Part shown: in pieces, positions 35,398 through 42,573 of the stretch
Layout of the letters: each line of letters opens with the position of its first letter
How positions within the stretch are numbered: the first letter of the stretch is position 1
From: Cupriavidus cauae
GTDB lineage: Bacteria; Pseudomonadota; Gammaproteobacteria; Burkholderiales; Burkholderiaceae
Direction: 5' to 3'
NCBI RefSeq assembly: GCF_008632125.1
Contig: NZ_VWRN01000019.1
Coordinates: 1 to 64,000, forward strand
Length of the DNA stretch: 64,000 nucleotides
Position numbers and translations under genes: made by a program
Notes under the pieces: generated by a model
Databases searched by the model: none
What the model was told of the DNA's origin: nothing
What the model saw: only the letters and a program-made list of their open reading frames with translations

Positions 35398-36777
35398 TCA
35401 GCTCGACACTTCCTCCAGGCACTTGCCCTTGGTCTCGATGCCGAGCCACAGCACGGTGATCGCGGCAATTGCGAACGACAGCGCGCCCAGCGTGAAGATG
35501 CCGCCCTGGCCGGTGATCGGCAGCAGCACGCCGACCAGATACGGGCCGACCAAAGAGCCGATGCGGCCGATCGACGAGGCGAAGCCCGATCCCGTTGCAC
35601 GCGAGCGCGTCGGATACAACTCGGGCGTGTAGGCATACAGCACGGACCACATGCCGAACAGGAAGAACTGCATGCACAGGCCGGCGGCGATCAGCTGCTC
35701 GACCGGCAGCTTCAGCACGGCGGCCTGGCCGTACAGATAGGCGGACGCGGCGCTGCCCAGCAGCATCAGCGCGCAGGTCGGCTTGCGCCCCCATTTCTCC
35801 AGCAGCCACGCCGAGAAGATGAAGCCCGGAATGCCGGCCAGCGAGATATAGACCGTGTACAGCACCGACTTGGTGACCGCGTAGCCGGCCTGCTGCAGCA
35901 GTGCGCCAAGCCACGTGGTCAGCCCGTAGTAGCCGAGCAGCGCGAAGAACCAGATGCCCCACAGCATCACGGTGCGTTTGGCGTACGGACCTTTCCACAG
36001 TTCGCCGAACATGGCCTTGCGGTCGTGCACGGTAGCGGGCGCGAAGCCTTCCTGTACCGCCGGCAGCGGCTTGCCGCTGGCACGCTCGACGCGTGCCTCG
36101 ATGCCGGCCATCACGGCCTCGGCTTCGCGTTGCCGTCCCGCCCCTTCGAGCCAGCGCGGGGATTCCGGGACCATCCGGCGCACCACGAAGACGAACGCGG
36201 CCGGCAGCGCCATCGCGATGAAGATGCCGCGCCAGCCGATCACCGGCAGCGTCAGATACGCCAGCAATCCCGCCGCGATAAAGCCGATCGGCCAGAAGCC
36301 CTCGAGGATTGCGACATACTTGCCGCGGCTCCTGGCCGGCACGATCTCGGAGACCATCGACAGCCCGATCGGGAACTCCATGCCCATGCCGAAGCCGAGC
36401 AGCACGCGGTACAGCATCAGCGCCGTCACGCTGTCCGCGAGCCCGCACATCAGGCTGCCCACGCCCCAGAAGATCATGCTGACCTGGAACACCGGCTTGC
36501 GGCCGAAGCGGTCGGCCAGCATGCCGGCCACCGCCGCGCCGGCAAACATGCCGAGAAAGCTCGAGCTGGCCAGCAGGCCGGTCTGCGCCGCGCTCAGGCC
36601 GAACTCGGCCTTGATCGAGCCGAGCACGAAGGTCATCATGCCCAGGTCCATCGAATCGAAGAACCATGCGGTGGCGATGATGCCGAACAAGGTGCGCTGA
36701 TAGCGGGTCATGGGAAGGCGCTCGAGTCGCGCCGCGACTCCGGGGGTCAGCGCCACACTGCCTGCCGACATGTCCAT
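35398..36777 (-). CDS. MFS metabolite:H+ symporter
   Basis: A 459-residue 12-helix major facilitator of the sugar/aromatic-acid/niacin-like symporter type. Typical loop motifs are seen: DRFGRKPVF between helices 2 and 3, PESPRWLEG after helix 6, EKWGRKP and ELYPTRSRATG. It probably imports the substrate of the nearby hydrolase/dehydrogenase pair. Start ATG 36777 with GGAGA; the operator palindrome lies 46 bp upstream and a strong terminator follows, so it is a single-gene unit. Substrate unknown. Confidence 0.9.
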   Translation of the reverse strand: MDMSAGSVALTPGVAARLERLPMTRYQRTLFGIIATAWFFDSMDLGMMTFVLGSIKAEFGLSAAQTGLLASSSFLGMFAGAAVAGMLADRFGRKPVFQVSMIFWGVGSLMCGLADSVTALMLYRVLLGFGMGMEFPIGLSMVSEIVPARSRGKYVAILEGFWPIGFIAAGLLAYLTLPVIGWRGIFIAMALPAAFVFVVRRMVPESPRWLEGAGRQREAEAVMAGIEARVERASGKPLPAVQEGFAPATVHDRKAMFGELWKGPYAKRTVMLWGIWFFALLGYYGLTTWLGALLQQAGYAVTKSVLYTVYISLAGIPGFIFSAWLLEKWGRKPTCALMLLGSAASAYLYGQAAVLKLPVEQLIAAGLCMQFFLFGMWSVLYAYTPELYPTRSRATGSGFASSIGRIGSLVGPYLVGVLLPITGQGGIFTLGALSFAIAAITVLWLGIETKGKCLEEVSS

Positions 36778-36822
36778 GGTTGTCTCCTGTCGTTGTCGTG
36801 GGGCCGCCTGTTGGCGGTCTGG

Positions 36823-36834
36823 CTAATATATTAG
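36823..36834. promoter_or_regulatory. Operator copy 2: CTAATATATTAG
   Basis: Perfect 12-bp palindrome 46 bp upstream of the MFS start, with the flank GATGG on one side identical to copy 3. On the minus strand it could overlap the -10 hexamer (TAATAT). Confidence 0.75.
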
Positions 36835-36970
36835 ATGGATGCGATAGGTATGCAAACCGTGTGTGGCAGAACGCGGGCCGCGCTGGCGTCCGCGGTGCCG
36901 GGTGGTCGCCCGGAAAGCGTTATTCGGCGCGGCTTGCCGGGCGAAGCTCCGGATTTGCCCTAAGGCGCCG

Positions 36971-37020
36971 CCTTAAGCGGCTTTAAGCGGCTTTAAGCGG
37001 CCTTAAGCGGTCTTAAGCCG
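36971..37020. repeat. 10-bp tandem array ending in the dehydrogenase stop codon
   Basis: Five 10-base units close to CCTTAAGCGG, one per helical turn. The last unit supplies the TAA stop of the iron-type dehydrogenase on the minus strand. Each unit has the self-complementary core CTTAAG or TTAA. It lies in the 235-bp gap 36778-37012 downstream of the dehydrogenase. Confidence 0.85.
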
Positions 37021-38323
37021 CCTGTTTCGCGGCCGCGGCGCGGCCATGGGCGGCGAGTTCGCCGCGCCACGCGTGCTCGATCACGCGCGCATAGGTGCCC
37101 GGCACGTCGTCGACGGGGAACGCCTGCGCCAGCCGCGTGACGGCCAGTGCGTCGCGCGTCAGCGCGGGCAGCGCTTCGCGCGGGACGCCGAAGGCCTGCA
37201 GGTTCGAGGGGATGTCGAGCGCGTCGATCAGATTGCGCACGGCCAGCGGCACGCCGGCGATGCGCGCCTCGTCGCTGCCCTGGTCGAGGCCGAACAGCGG
37301 CGCCAGCGCCAGCAGATCGGCACCGCGCGTAGTACGCAGCGCGTCCAGTACATAGGGCAGCATCACGGCGTTGGTGCTGCCATGCGAACGGTGGGTCAGG
37401 CCCGCGACGGCATAGGCGATGCCATGTACCGCGTTCAGCCCGGCGCTGCCGTAGGACAGCGCGGCGTAGAGGCTGGCATAGGACATGCCGACGCGTGCCG
37501 CGATGTCGCGAACGACAGCGTCACCGCTGTCGCCGTCGCCCCCCTTGCCGCTGTCGCGGTAGGCGCGCAGCAGGTAGCGGCTGCACAGCGCGATCGCCTC
37601 GCGGGCGAACAGCATGGTCAGCGCCGAACGTCCGCTATAACCGGGATCCGCGTTGCCTTGCCGTGGATAAGCCGCGCTGTCGACGGTCAGGTACGACTCG
37701 ATCGCATGCGTCAGCGCATCGATGCCCGCATCCGCGGTCACGCGCGGCGGACAGGTATAGGTGAACTCGGGGTCGATCAGCGCGATCTGCGGACGCAGCG
37801 CGTTGTCCATCACCGCGATCTTGGTCGCGTTGTCGGGATCGACGAGGATCGCGCCCGGCGTCGCCTCCGAGCCCGTGCCGGAGGTGGTCGGCAGCGCCAC
37901 CAGCGGGATCGGCCGCATGCCGGCGGGCAACGTACCGGCGAAGTCGCGCACCGGCCGGCCTTCCAGCAGCGTCAGGCTCAGCGCCTTGGCGAGGTCGATA
38001 TTGCTGCCGCCGCCGAGCGCCACCAGATGGTCCGGGACACGGCGGCCCAGCCGCTTGCGCAGCGCGAGCGTGGCCTCGTCGCACAGCGTTGTGCTGGGAT
38101 CCGGCATGCCGCCGTCGTAGACCACCGTCTCGATGCCCGCGGCGCGCGCGGCCTCGATGTACTCGCCGACCCACGGCGTGCGTCCGGTGAAGAAGGGATC
38201 GGTGACGAGCACGCCGTGGCGATGGCCGAGCCGCTGCAGCAGCGCCGGCAATTGCGCGCGCGTACCGGGGCCGACGATCAGGCGCGCCGGCGCGCAGAAA
38301 TAGACCAGGTCTTCGATTCTCAT
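37013..38323 (-). CDS. Iron-containing alcohol dehydrogenase / maleylacetate-reductase-like enzyme
   Basis: A ~436-residue group III NAD(P)-dependent dehydrogenase. The Rossmann part carries ALGGGSNIDLAK and PTTSGTGSEATP. Metal-ligand positions are seen in DAGIDALTHAIESY and in VHGIAYAVAGLTHRSHG. Such enzymes reduce aldehydes, ketones or maleylacetate. A Gly/Asp/Ser insert (SGKGGDGDSGD) lies in the helical domain. The start ATG at 38323 overlaps the hydrolase stop (ATGA) with GGAG upstream, so the two are co-translated and presumably act in sequence. Exact substrate cannot be read. Confidence 0.88.
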   Translation of the reverse strand: MRIEDLVYFCAPARLIVGPGTRAQLPALLQRLGHRHGVLVTDPFFTGRTPWVGEYIEAARAAGIETVVYDGGMPDPSTTLCDEATLALRKRLGRRVPDHLVALGGGSNIDLAKALSLTLLEGRPVRDFAGTLPAGMRPIPLVALPTTSGTGSEATPGAILVDPDNATKIAVMDNALRPQIALIDPEFTYTCPPRVTADAGIDALTHAIESYLTVDSAAYPRQGNADPGYSGRSALTMLFAREAIALCSRYLLRAYRDSGKGGDGDSGDAVVRDIAARVGMSYASLYAALSYGSAGLNAVHGIAYAVAGLTHRSHGSTNAVMLPYVLDALRTTRGADLLALAPLFGLDQGSDEARIAGVPLAVRNLIDALDIPSNLQAFGVPREALPALTRDALAVTRLAQAFPVDDVPGTYARVIEHAWRGELAAHGRAAAAKQAA

Positions 38324-39102
38324 GGCAACTCCAGCGGGATGGACGAAGGAAGGGCGGTTGATCCGGCAGGGCGCATCGAATCGGCGAGCTGCTGCAACCA
38401 GGGCAGCGCGAGCTCGGCGACGGCAACGGCATGGCCGGTCAGCAAACCGTGGCCCGCCAGTTCGATGGTGGCCAGCCGGCTGCCAGGCAAACCATCGGCC
38501 AGCGCCTGCGCGTGCGCCCATGGGCAATCGCCGTCGTCGCGGCCATGAATGACCAGGGCCGGCATCGGCAGCGAGGGCAAGCGCGAACGCTGATCGCTTC
38601 CCCGGATCGCCTGCCACGTCCGCGCGACGGCGGCGTGGTCGGCTGCCTCGCTCAAGCCGAGCCGACGCTCGCGCGCGGCGATCTCGTCCATCAGCGCCGT
38701 ACCCTCATCGGCGTGAAACCAGCGCGTCTCGCACAGGGCAGGGGAGCCCGACAGCAACAGCAGCGCGAGCGGTGCGCGTTCATCGCGATAGCGGTCGGCG
38801 TACTCGAGCGCCACCGACACGCCCATGCTCCATCCCGCCAGCACGAAGGGCCGCGCCTCGGCATGCCGCTGCACGACCTCGCGTACCGCGGCCGCATAAC
38901 GCTCCAGCGTGTATCCGTCGACGGTGCCGGGCCGCGGCGCCGCCCCCCGTCCCTGCAGATTCGGCAGCACGAAGGTACAGAGCGCGCTCAGGCGCTGCGC
39001 CACCCGCAACCACGCCGCCCGCGTGCCCTGGATGCCGTGCAGCGCCACGACGCACAACGGCCCGCTGCCGACTTCGATCACGTCCATGGAGTCTGCTGCC
39101 AT
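38320..39102 (-). CDS. Alpha/beta hydrolase
   Basis: A 260-residue serine hydrolase with the oxyanion region ALHGIQGTRAAW, nucleophile elbow AGWSMGVS (Ser92), acid in HGRDDGDCPW and catalytic His in ELAGHGLL. No signal peptide is seen, so it is cytoplasmic. It is first in a two-gene unit with the iron-type dehydrogenase. It may hydrolyse an ester, lactone or ring-cleavage product delivered by the MFS carrier. The ATG at 39102 has GGAGA, and the operator copy 3 begins only 14 bp upstream, so the mRNA leader must be very short. Confidence 0.88.
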   Translation of the reverse strand: MAADSMDVIEVGSGPLCVVALHGIQGTRAAWLRVAQRLSALCTFVLPNLQGRGAAPRPGTVDGYTLERYAAAVREVVQRHAEARPFVLAGWSMGVSVALEYADRYRDERAPLALLLLSGSPALCETRWFHADEGTALMDEIAARERRLGLSEAADHAAVARTWQAIRGSDQRSRLPSLPMPALVIHGRDDGDCPWAHAQALADGLPGSRLATIELAGHGLLTGHAVAVAELALPWLQQLADSMRPAGSTALPSSIPLELP

Positions 39103-39115
39103 GGTGTCTCCTGTA

Positions 39116-39133
39116 CATCTAATATATTAGATG
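39116..39133. promoter_or_regulatory. Operator copy 3: CATCTAATATATTAGATG
   Basis: A perfect 18-bp palindrome, the longest of the three copies, immediately upstream of the hydrolase Shine-Dalgarno. It sits between the hydrolase and the divergent GntR regulator, the usual place for an FCD-GntR operator. A repressor bound here would cover the -10 region. Confidence 0.8.
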
Positions 39134-39245
39134 GATCATAGTAGTGGACGCCGGTGAGTAAACGCAAGCGGGATGTCTCTGTCGTGGACCGTTCCGGGCG
39201 CGCGGCGCCATGAATCGTCTCCGGTCTGACGGACCGGGCGCGCGA

Positions 39246-39301
39246 TTTTCACTGGAATGCCCATGTGCAACGTTTGCTGAAAATGGTCATTCCTGTGAAA
39301 A
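39246..39301. promoter_or_regulatory. Inverted repeat TTTTCACTGGAATG / CATTCCTGTGAAAA upstream of the GntR gene
   Basis: Two 14-bp arms (39246-39259 and 39288-39301) match at 13 positions and are separated by 28 bp. A further ATTTTCA/TGAAAAT pair is nested inside (39245-39251, 39278-39284). The sequence is much more AT-rich than its surroundings. It may be a second operator or a binding site for a global regulator. Confidence 0.45.
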
Positions 39302-39353
39302 CCAGTCGGAGCCCGGGGGGGCCGCGCCTCCCCCGAAAATGACTCATATACAA

Positions 39354-39376
39354 TTTGCATTCGTCAAACATGCAAA
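39354..39376. promoter_or_regulatory. Dyad TTTGCAT-N9-ATGCAAA at the GntR start
   Basis: Two perfect 7-bp arms straddle the possible start codons of the regulator gene (ATG 39370, ATG 39385). Placed here it could serve autoregulation. CATATACAAT just upstream could be a -10 element. Confidence 0.4.
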
Positions 39377-39384
39377 CGACGTCA

Positions 39385-40110
39385 ATGGTCAAGAAAGCGG
39401 CGACAGTCAGGCGGGCGGCAGCGACCCATGTCGAGGACGAAGGTAGCGAGAACGGGGCGGGGCCGCGCGGGCGGCTGACGGATCAGGCCTATCGGTGGAT
39501 CGAGGAAGCGATCGTCACGTTGCAGCTCGCGCCCGGTTCGTCGGTCTCCGAATTCCAGTTGAGCGAGATGACCGGTATCGGCCGCACGCCGATCCGCGAG
39601 GCGATACAGCGGCTGGCGCGCGAGCATCTGATCGTGGTGCTGCCGCAGCGCGGCCTGCTGATTCCGCCGATCGACGTGGCCAAGCAATTGCGGCTGCTGG
39701 AAACGCGTCGGGAGGTCGAGCGGCTGATCTGCCGCAGTGCGGCGCGCCGCGCCACCGTCGAGGAACGCCAGGCTTTCCGGCGGCTTGCCGCGGAGTTCGA
39801 GCGCTCGGTCAAGAAGGCGGATGAAGTGGCCTTCGTGCGCGCCGATGCGGGCTTCAACGAACTGTGTCTGCAGGCCGCGCGCAACGAGTTTGCCGAGGGC
39901 GCGATGCGGCTGATGCATGGGCTGTCACGCCGCTTCTGGTATTTTCACTACAAGCAGGCCGCCGATCTTCCCGAGATGGCGCGCCTGCACGCCCGTGTCG
40001 CCGCTGCCATCGCCGAGGGCGATGTCGAAGGCGCGGGCGCGGCGCTCGACGCGCTGCTGGACAATATCGAGGACTTTACCCGCGCGACCGTGCTGGGCGA
40101 CCGCCGCTAG
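39385..40110 (+). CDS. GntR-family regulator, FCD (FadR/VanR) type
   Basis: A DNA-binding regulator of ~241 residues. A winged helix (residues ~30-95: YRWIEEAIVTLQLAPGS, GIGRTPIREAIQRLAREHL, VLPQRGLLI) is followed by an all-helical FCD effector domain with ETRREVERLICRSAA, FVRADAGFNELC and the MARLHARVAAAIAEGD segment. It is transcribed away from the hydrolase/dehydrogenase unit and is the obvious candidate to bind the CTAATATATTAG palindromes. Start is uncertain: ATG 39370 would add five residues and neither start has a strong Shine-Dalgarno. Confidence 0.88.
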   Translation: MVKKAATVRRAAATHVEDEGSENGAGPRGRLTDQAYRWIEEAIVTLQLAPGSSVSEFQLSEMTGIGRTPIREAIQRLAREHLIVVLPQRGLLIPPIDVAKQLRLLETRREVERLICRSAARRATVEERQAFRRLAAEFERSVKKADEVAFVRADAGFNELCLQAARNEFAEGAMRLMHGLSRRFWYFHYKQAADLPEMARLHARVAAAIAEGDVEGAGAALDALLDNIEDFTRATVLGDRR

Positions 40111-40310
40111 GGGTTGCCGGACCAGGCCCAGGCGAGGCCACCGCAACACCAGGGCAGCGCCGACGCAGAGCTCGGTGTGCCAAGGCAAGCCTTGGCAGAC
40201 CCAGCAAGCAGGCCAAGGCAAGGCTCGCCACGGCCAAGGCCACGGCCACGGCAGGCCAACGGCGTCCAGCCGGCACGGCGCGGGTATGCAAACAAGGAAA
40301 CCACCAACGC
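40111..40310. other. Low-complexity gap
   Basis: About 200 bp with degenerate AGGCCA/AAGGCAAGGC/GGCCACGGCC repeats. I see no gene, terminator or clear promoter apart from an AAGGAAA that may serve the following gene. Confidence 0.5.
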
Positions 40311-41411
40311 ATGCCAAGCCGCCAGATTCGCCCGCTTCGACTGATCCCGGCCCTGCTGTGCAGCCTGCTGACGGCCACCGCCGTCGCACAATCGCCAACG
40401 TCCCCCACGTCGCCCACTTCGCCCACTTCGCCCACTTCGCCCACTTCGCCCACTTCGCCCACTTCGCCCACTTCGCCCACTTCGCCCACTTCGCCCACTC
40501 CGCTCGCATCGACCGATCCGGTCCCGGCCGCGGTCGAGGTCCGCAACCTGACGACACCGACCACCTGCGCCGAAGAGGACAACGTCTCCTTCGCGCTGTC
40601 GGCCCCGTCCATCCAGCGCTTCCGCGTCGAGGCGCTGCATCCCGCCTACATCGGCAAGATCCGCAAGGACAGCTCGGCGCCGGACTTCTCGGGCTGCAAT
40701 TTCGGCGATACCCCGCATCCCACCGATCCGCGCCACACCTTCAAGCCGCGCAAGGTTCGTCTGTATGATGGCAAGGACCTCGCGATCGTCGGCATCACCT
40801 TCGACAGCTTCTGGCGGCCCCAGCGCGTGCCTGTCACCGTCGGCGGGCGCAAGGATGGCGGTTTTCATCTGATCCAGTTCTTCGACAAGCGCAAGGGCCC
40901 CAAGGGCAAGGTCGTCGAGACCGAGGTGCTGGTGCTCTATCCCTCGGACGGCTACTGGCGCGCCAAGCCGCTGCCCGCGGCGCACCTGCCCGACAACGCC
41001 TATGGCTCCTCGTTCCTGATGGGGCCGGTACAGCAGGACCTGCGGCCGATCGTCGATATCGCCCACATCGATATCGATCCGCGCCAACGCACCATCGGCC
41101 TGCGCTTTACCGCCGGGGGCGAGGCACAGGTGGCGATCCGCGAGATCAGCCGCACGCGCACCGCGCTCGATGTCGCCTTCCACCCGCCGTATCGCGCGCA
41201 AGCGCCGTTCGCGATGCTGCGCTCGATGTACGTGACCGAGGACAACGCCGACATGAGCCGCGTCAGCTGGCAGGACCCGGCGGGGCAGGCGCGCGACGCC
41301 ACGGTCGCGGAGGTGTCGACCTGGCAGGCCGGCGACGTCCGCTTCGGACGCACCGTCCCGTCGCGGCACAACACCAGCGCACCGGACATCCGCTTCAGCG
41401 ATTTCCGCTGA
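40311..41411 (+). CDS. Exported protein of unknown function with a Ser-Pro-Thr repeat
   Basis: A 366-residue protein that begins with a classical Sec signal (MPSRQIRPLRLIPALLCS, then TATAVAQ), so the mature protein should be periplasmic or released. Twelve Ser-Pro-Thr units follow the cleavage site directly. The rest is a single domain I do not recognise. It has two or three cysteines (TCAEEDNV, SGCNFGD) that could form a disulfide, an HTFKPRKVRLYDG segment and a conserved-looking IVDIAHIDIDPRQRTIGLRF strand pair. The repeat may be an O-glycosylation-like or cell-wall-spanning linker; that is inference. It stands alone between the GntR gene and a dehydrogenase. Confidence 0.82.
   Translation: MPSRQIRPLRLIPALLCSLLTATAVAQSPTSPTSPTSPTSPTSPTSPTSPTSPTSPTSPTSPTPLASTDPVPAAVEVRNLTTPTTCAEEDNVSFALSAPSIQRFRVEALHPAYIGKIRKDSSAPDFSGCNFGDTPHPTDPRHTFKPRKVRLYDGKDLAIVGITFDSFWRPQRVPVTVGGRKDGGFHLIQFFDKRKGPKGKVVETEVLVLYPSDGYWRAKPLPAAHLPDNAYGSSFLMGPVQQDLRPIVDIAHIDIDPRQRTIGLRFTAGGEAQVAIREISRTRTALDVAFHPPYRAQAPFAMLRSMYVTEDNADMSRVSWQDPAGQARDATVAEVSTWQAGDVRFGRTVPSRHNTSAPDIRFSDFR
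40392..40499. repeat. Twelve 9-bp units encoding (Ser-Pro-Thr)12
   Basis: Twelve units of TCGCCCACT (the first few differ at third positions) lie in frame just after the signal sequence of the exported protein. The last nine are almost identical, pointing to recent expansion. Confidence 0.95.
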
Positions 41412-41587
41412 CGTGCCGGCACGGCCTGCCGTCTTTTGTAATTCCGGGCAACGGAAGCACGAAGCGGCGGGCGCGCGGTGGCATCGCAATGCGCGGAACG
41501 AACTTTGCTTGAGGGACGGGTTGGCCGTACCGCCCCCCGCAGCCTTGCGCCGGGCGATACGAACCGAGCCGCCATCAGGAGACCGCC

Positions 41588-42379
41588 GTGAACCAAGCCG
41601 CCCGTCCCTTTGCCGTCGTCACCGGTGCCTCGTCGGGCATCGGCTTCGAGCTTGCGCGCTGTTGTGCGATGCAAGGTTACGATCTGCTGATCGCGGCCGA
41701 CGAGCCCGCCATCGACACCGCGGCGGTGGCCCTGCGCGATGCCGGCATGGCCGTCGATGCGCTGTGCGTGGACCTGGCCGATCCGGCCGGCGTCGAGGCG
41801 CTGTATCGCGCCACGAAGGGGCGTCCCGTCGACGTGCTGTGCGCCAACGCGGGCCGCGGCCTGGGCCGCGCCTTTCTCGACCAGGACTTCCGCGACATCC
41901 AGCGCGTGGTCGAGACCAATGTCACCGGCACGCTGGACTTGCTGCATCGCATCGGCCGCGACATGCGCGACCGCCGCACCGGCCGCATCCTGATCACCGG
42001 CTCGATCGCCGGCTTCATGCCGGGCACCTATCAGGCCGTCTACAACGCGACCAAGGCCTTCCTCGATTCCTTCTCGTTTGCGCTGCGGCACGAATTGCGC
42101 GATTGCGGGGTCACGGTGACCTGCCTGATGCCGGGCGCGACCGAGACCGATTTCTTCGAGCGCGCCGACATGCTCGACACGCGGCTGGGCCAGCAGAAGA
42201 AGGACGACCCTGCCGAGGTCGCGCGCGAGGGCTTCGAGGCGATGCTGCGGGGCGACGGCGACGTCGTCACCGGGTGGCAGAACAAGCTGCGCGCCGCGAT
42301 CTCGAACGTGACACCGGCCGATCTGCTGGCCGAGCAGCACCGCCGCATGGCCGAGCCCGGCGGCGGCATGGAGCGGTGA
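41588..42379 (+). CDS. Short-chain dehydrogenase/reductase
   Basis: A 263-residue NAD(P)-dependent oxidoreductase of the classical SDR type. TGASSGIG lies at 12-19, NAG in CANAGRG, catalytic Ser139, and Tyr152/Lys156 in YNATK. The ATG at 41588 follows GGAG. It has no operon partner: 176 bp separate it from the exported protein and 194 bp from ggt, with nothing notable in either gap. Substrate unknown. Confidence 0.9.
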   Translation: MNQAARPFAVVTGASSGIGFELARCCAMQGYDLLIAADEPAIDTAAVALRDAGMAVDALCVDLADPAGVEALYRATKGRPVDVLCANAGRGLGRAFLDQDFRDIQRVVETNVTGTLDLLHRIGRDMRDRRTGRILITGSIAGFMPGTYQAVYNATKAFLDSFSFALRHELRDCGVTVTCLMPGATETDFFERADMLDTRLGQQKKDDPAEVAREGFEAMLRGDGDVVTGWQNKLRAAISNVTPADLLAEQHRRMAEPGGGMER

Positions 42380-42573
42380 GCCCGAGGAAGCGAAGGCTCG
42401 CCGCGCGCCAAATCGTCATTAAGGACCATTGCATAGCGGCCTTGCGCGTACTAGCGTCGTAGTTGTCGTTCCCCACCGCCGCCGTTCCGGCGCCCCATCC
42501 GCGCCGGCGGACGTTCGCATCCCGGGCACCGAGCCAGCCCTGCCAGCTGATGCCCGACAACAAGGAGACAGCC

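Noticed and set aside
39136..39360. A 74-codon minus-strand frame in the hydrolase-GntR gap
   Set aside because: It has no ribosome binding site or recognisable motif, and it covers the inverted repeats and operator copy 3.
40107..41489. Minus-strand frames with Ser-Gly-Arg or Val-Gly-Glu repeats opposite the exported protein
   Set aside because: They are only the complement of the (Ser-Pro-Thr)12 DNA. The plus-strand frame has the signal peptide and start site.
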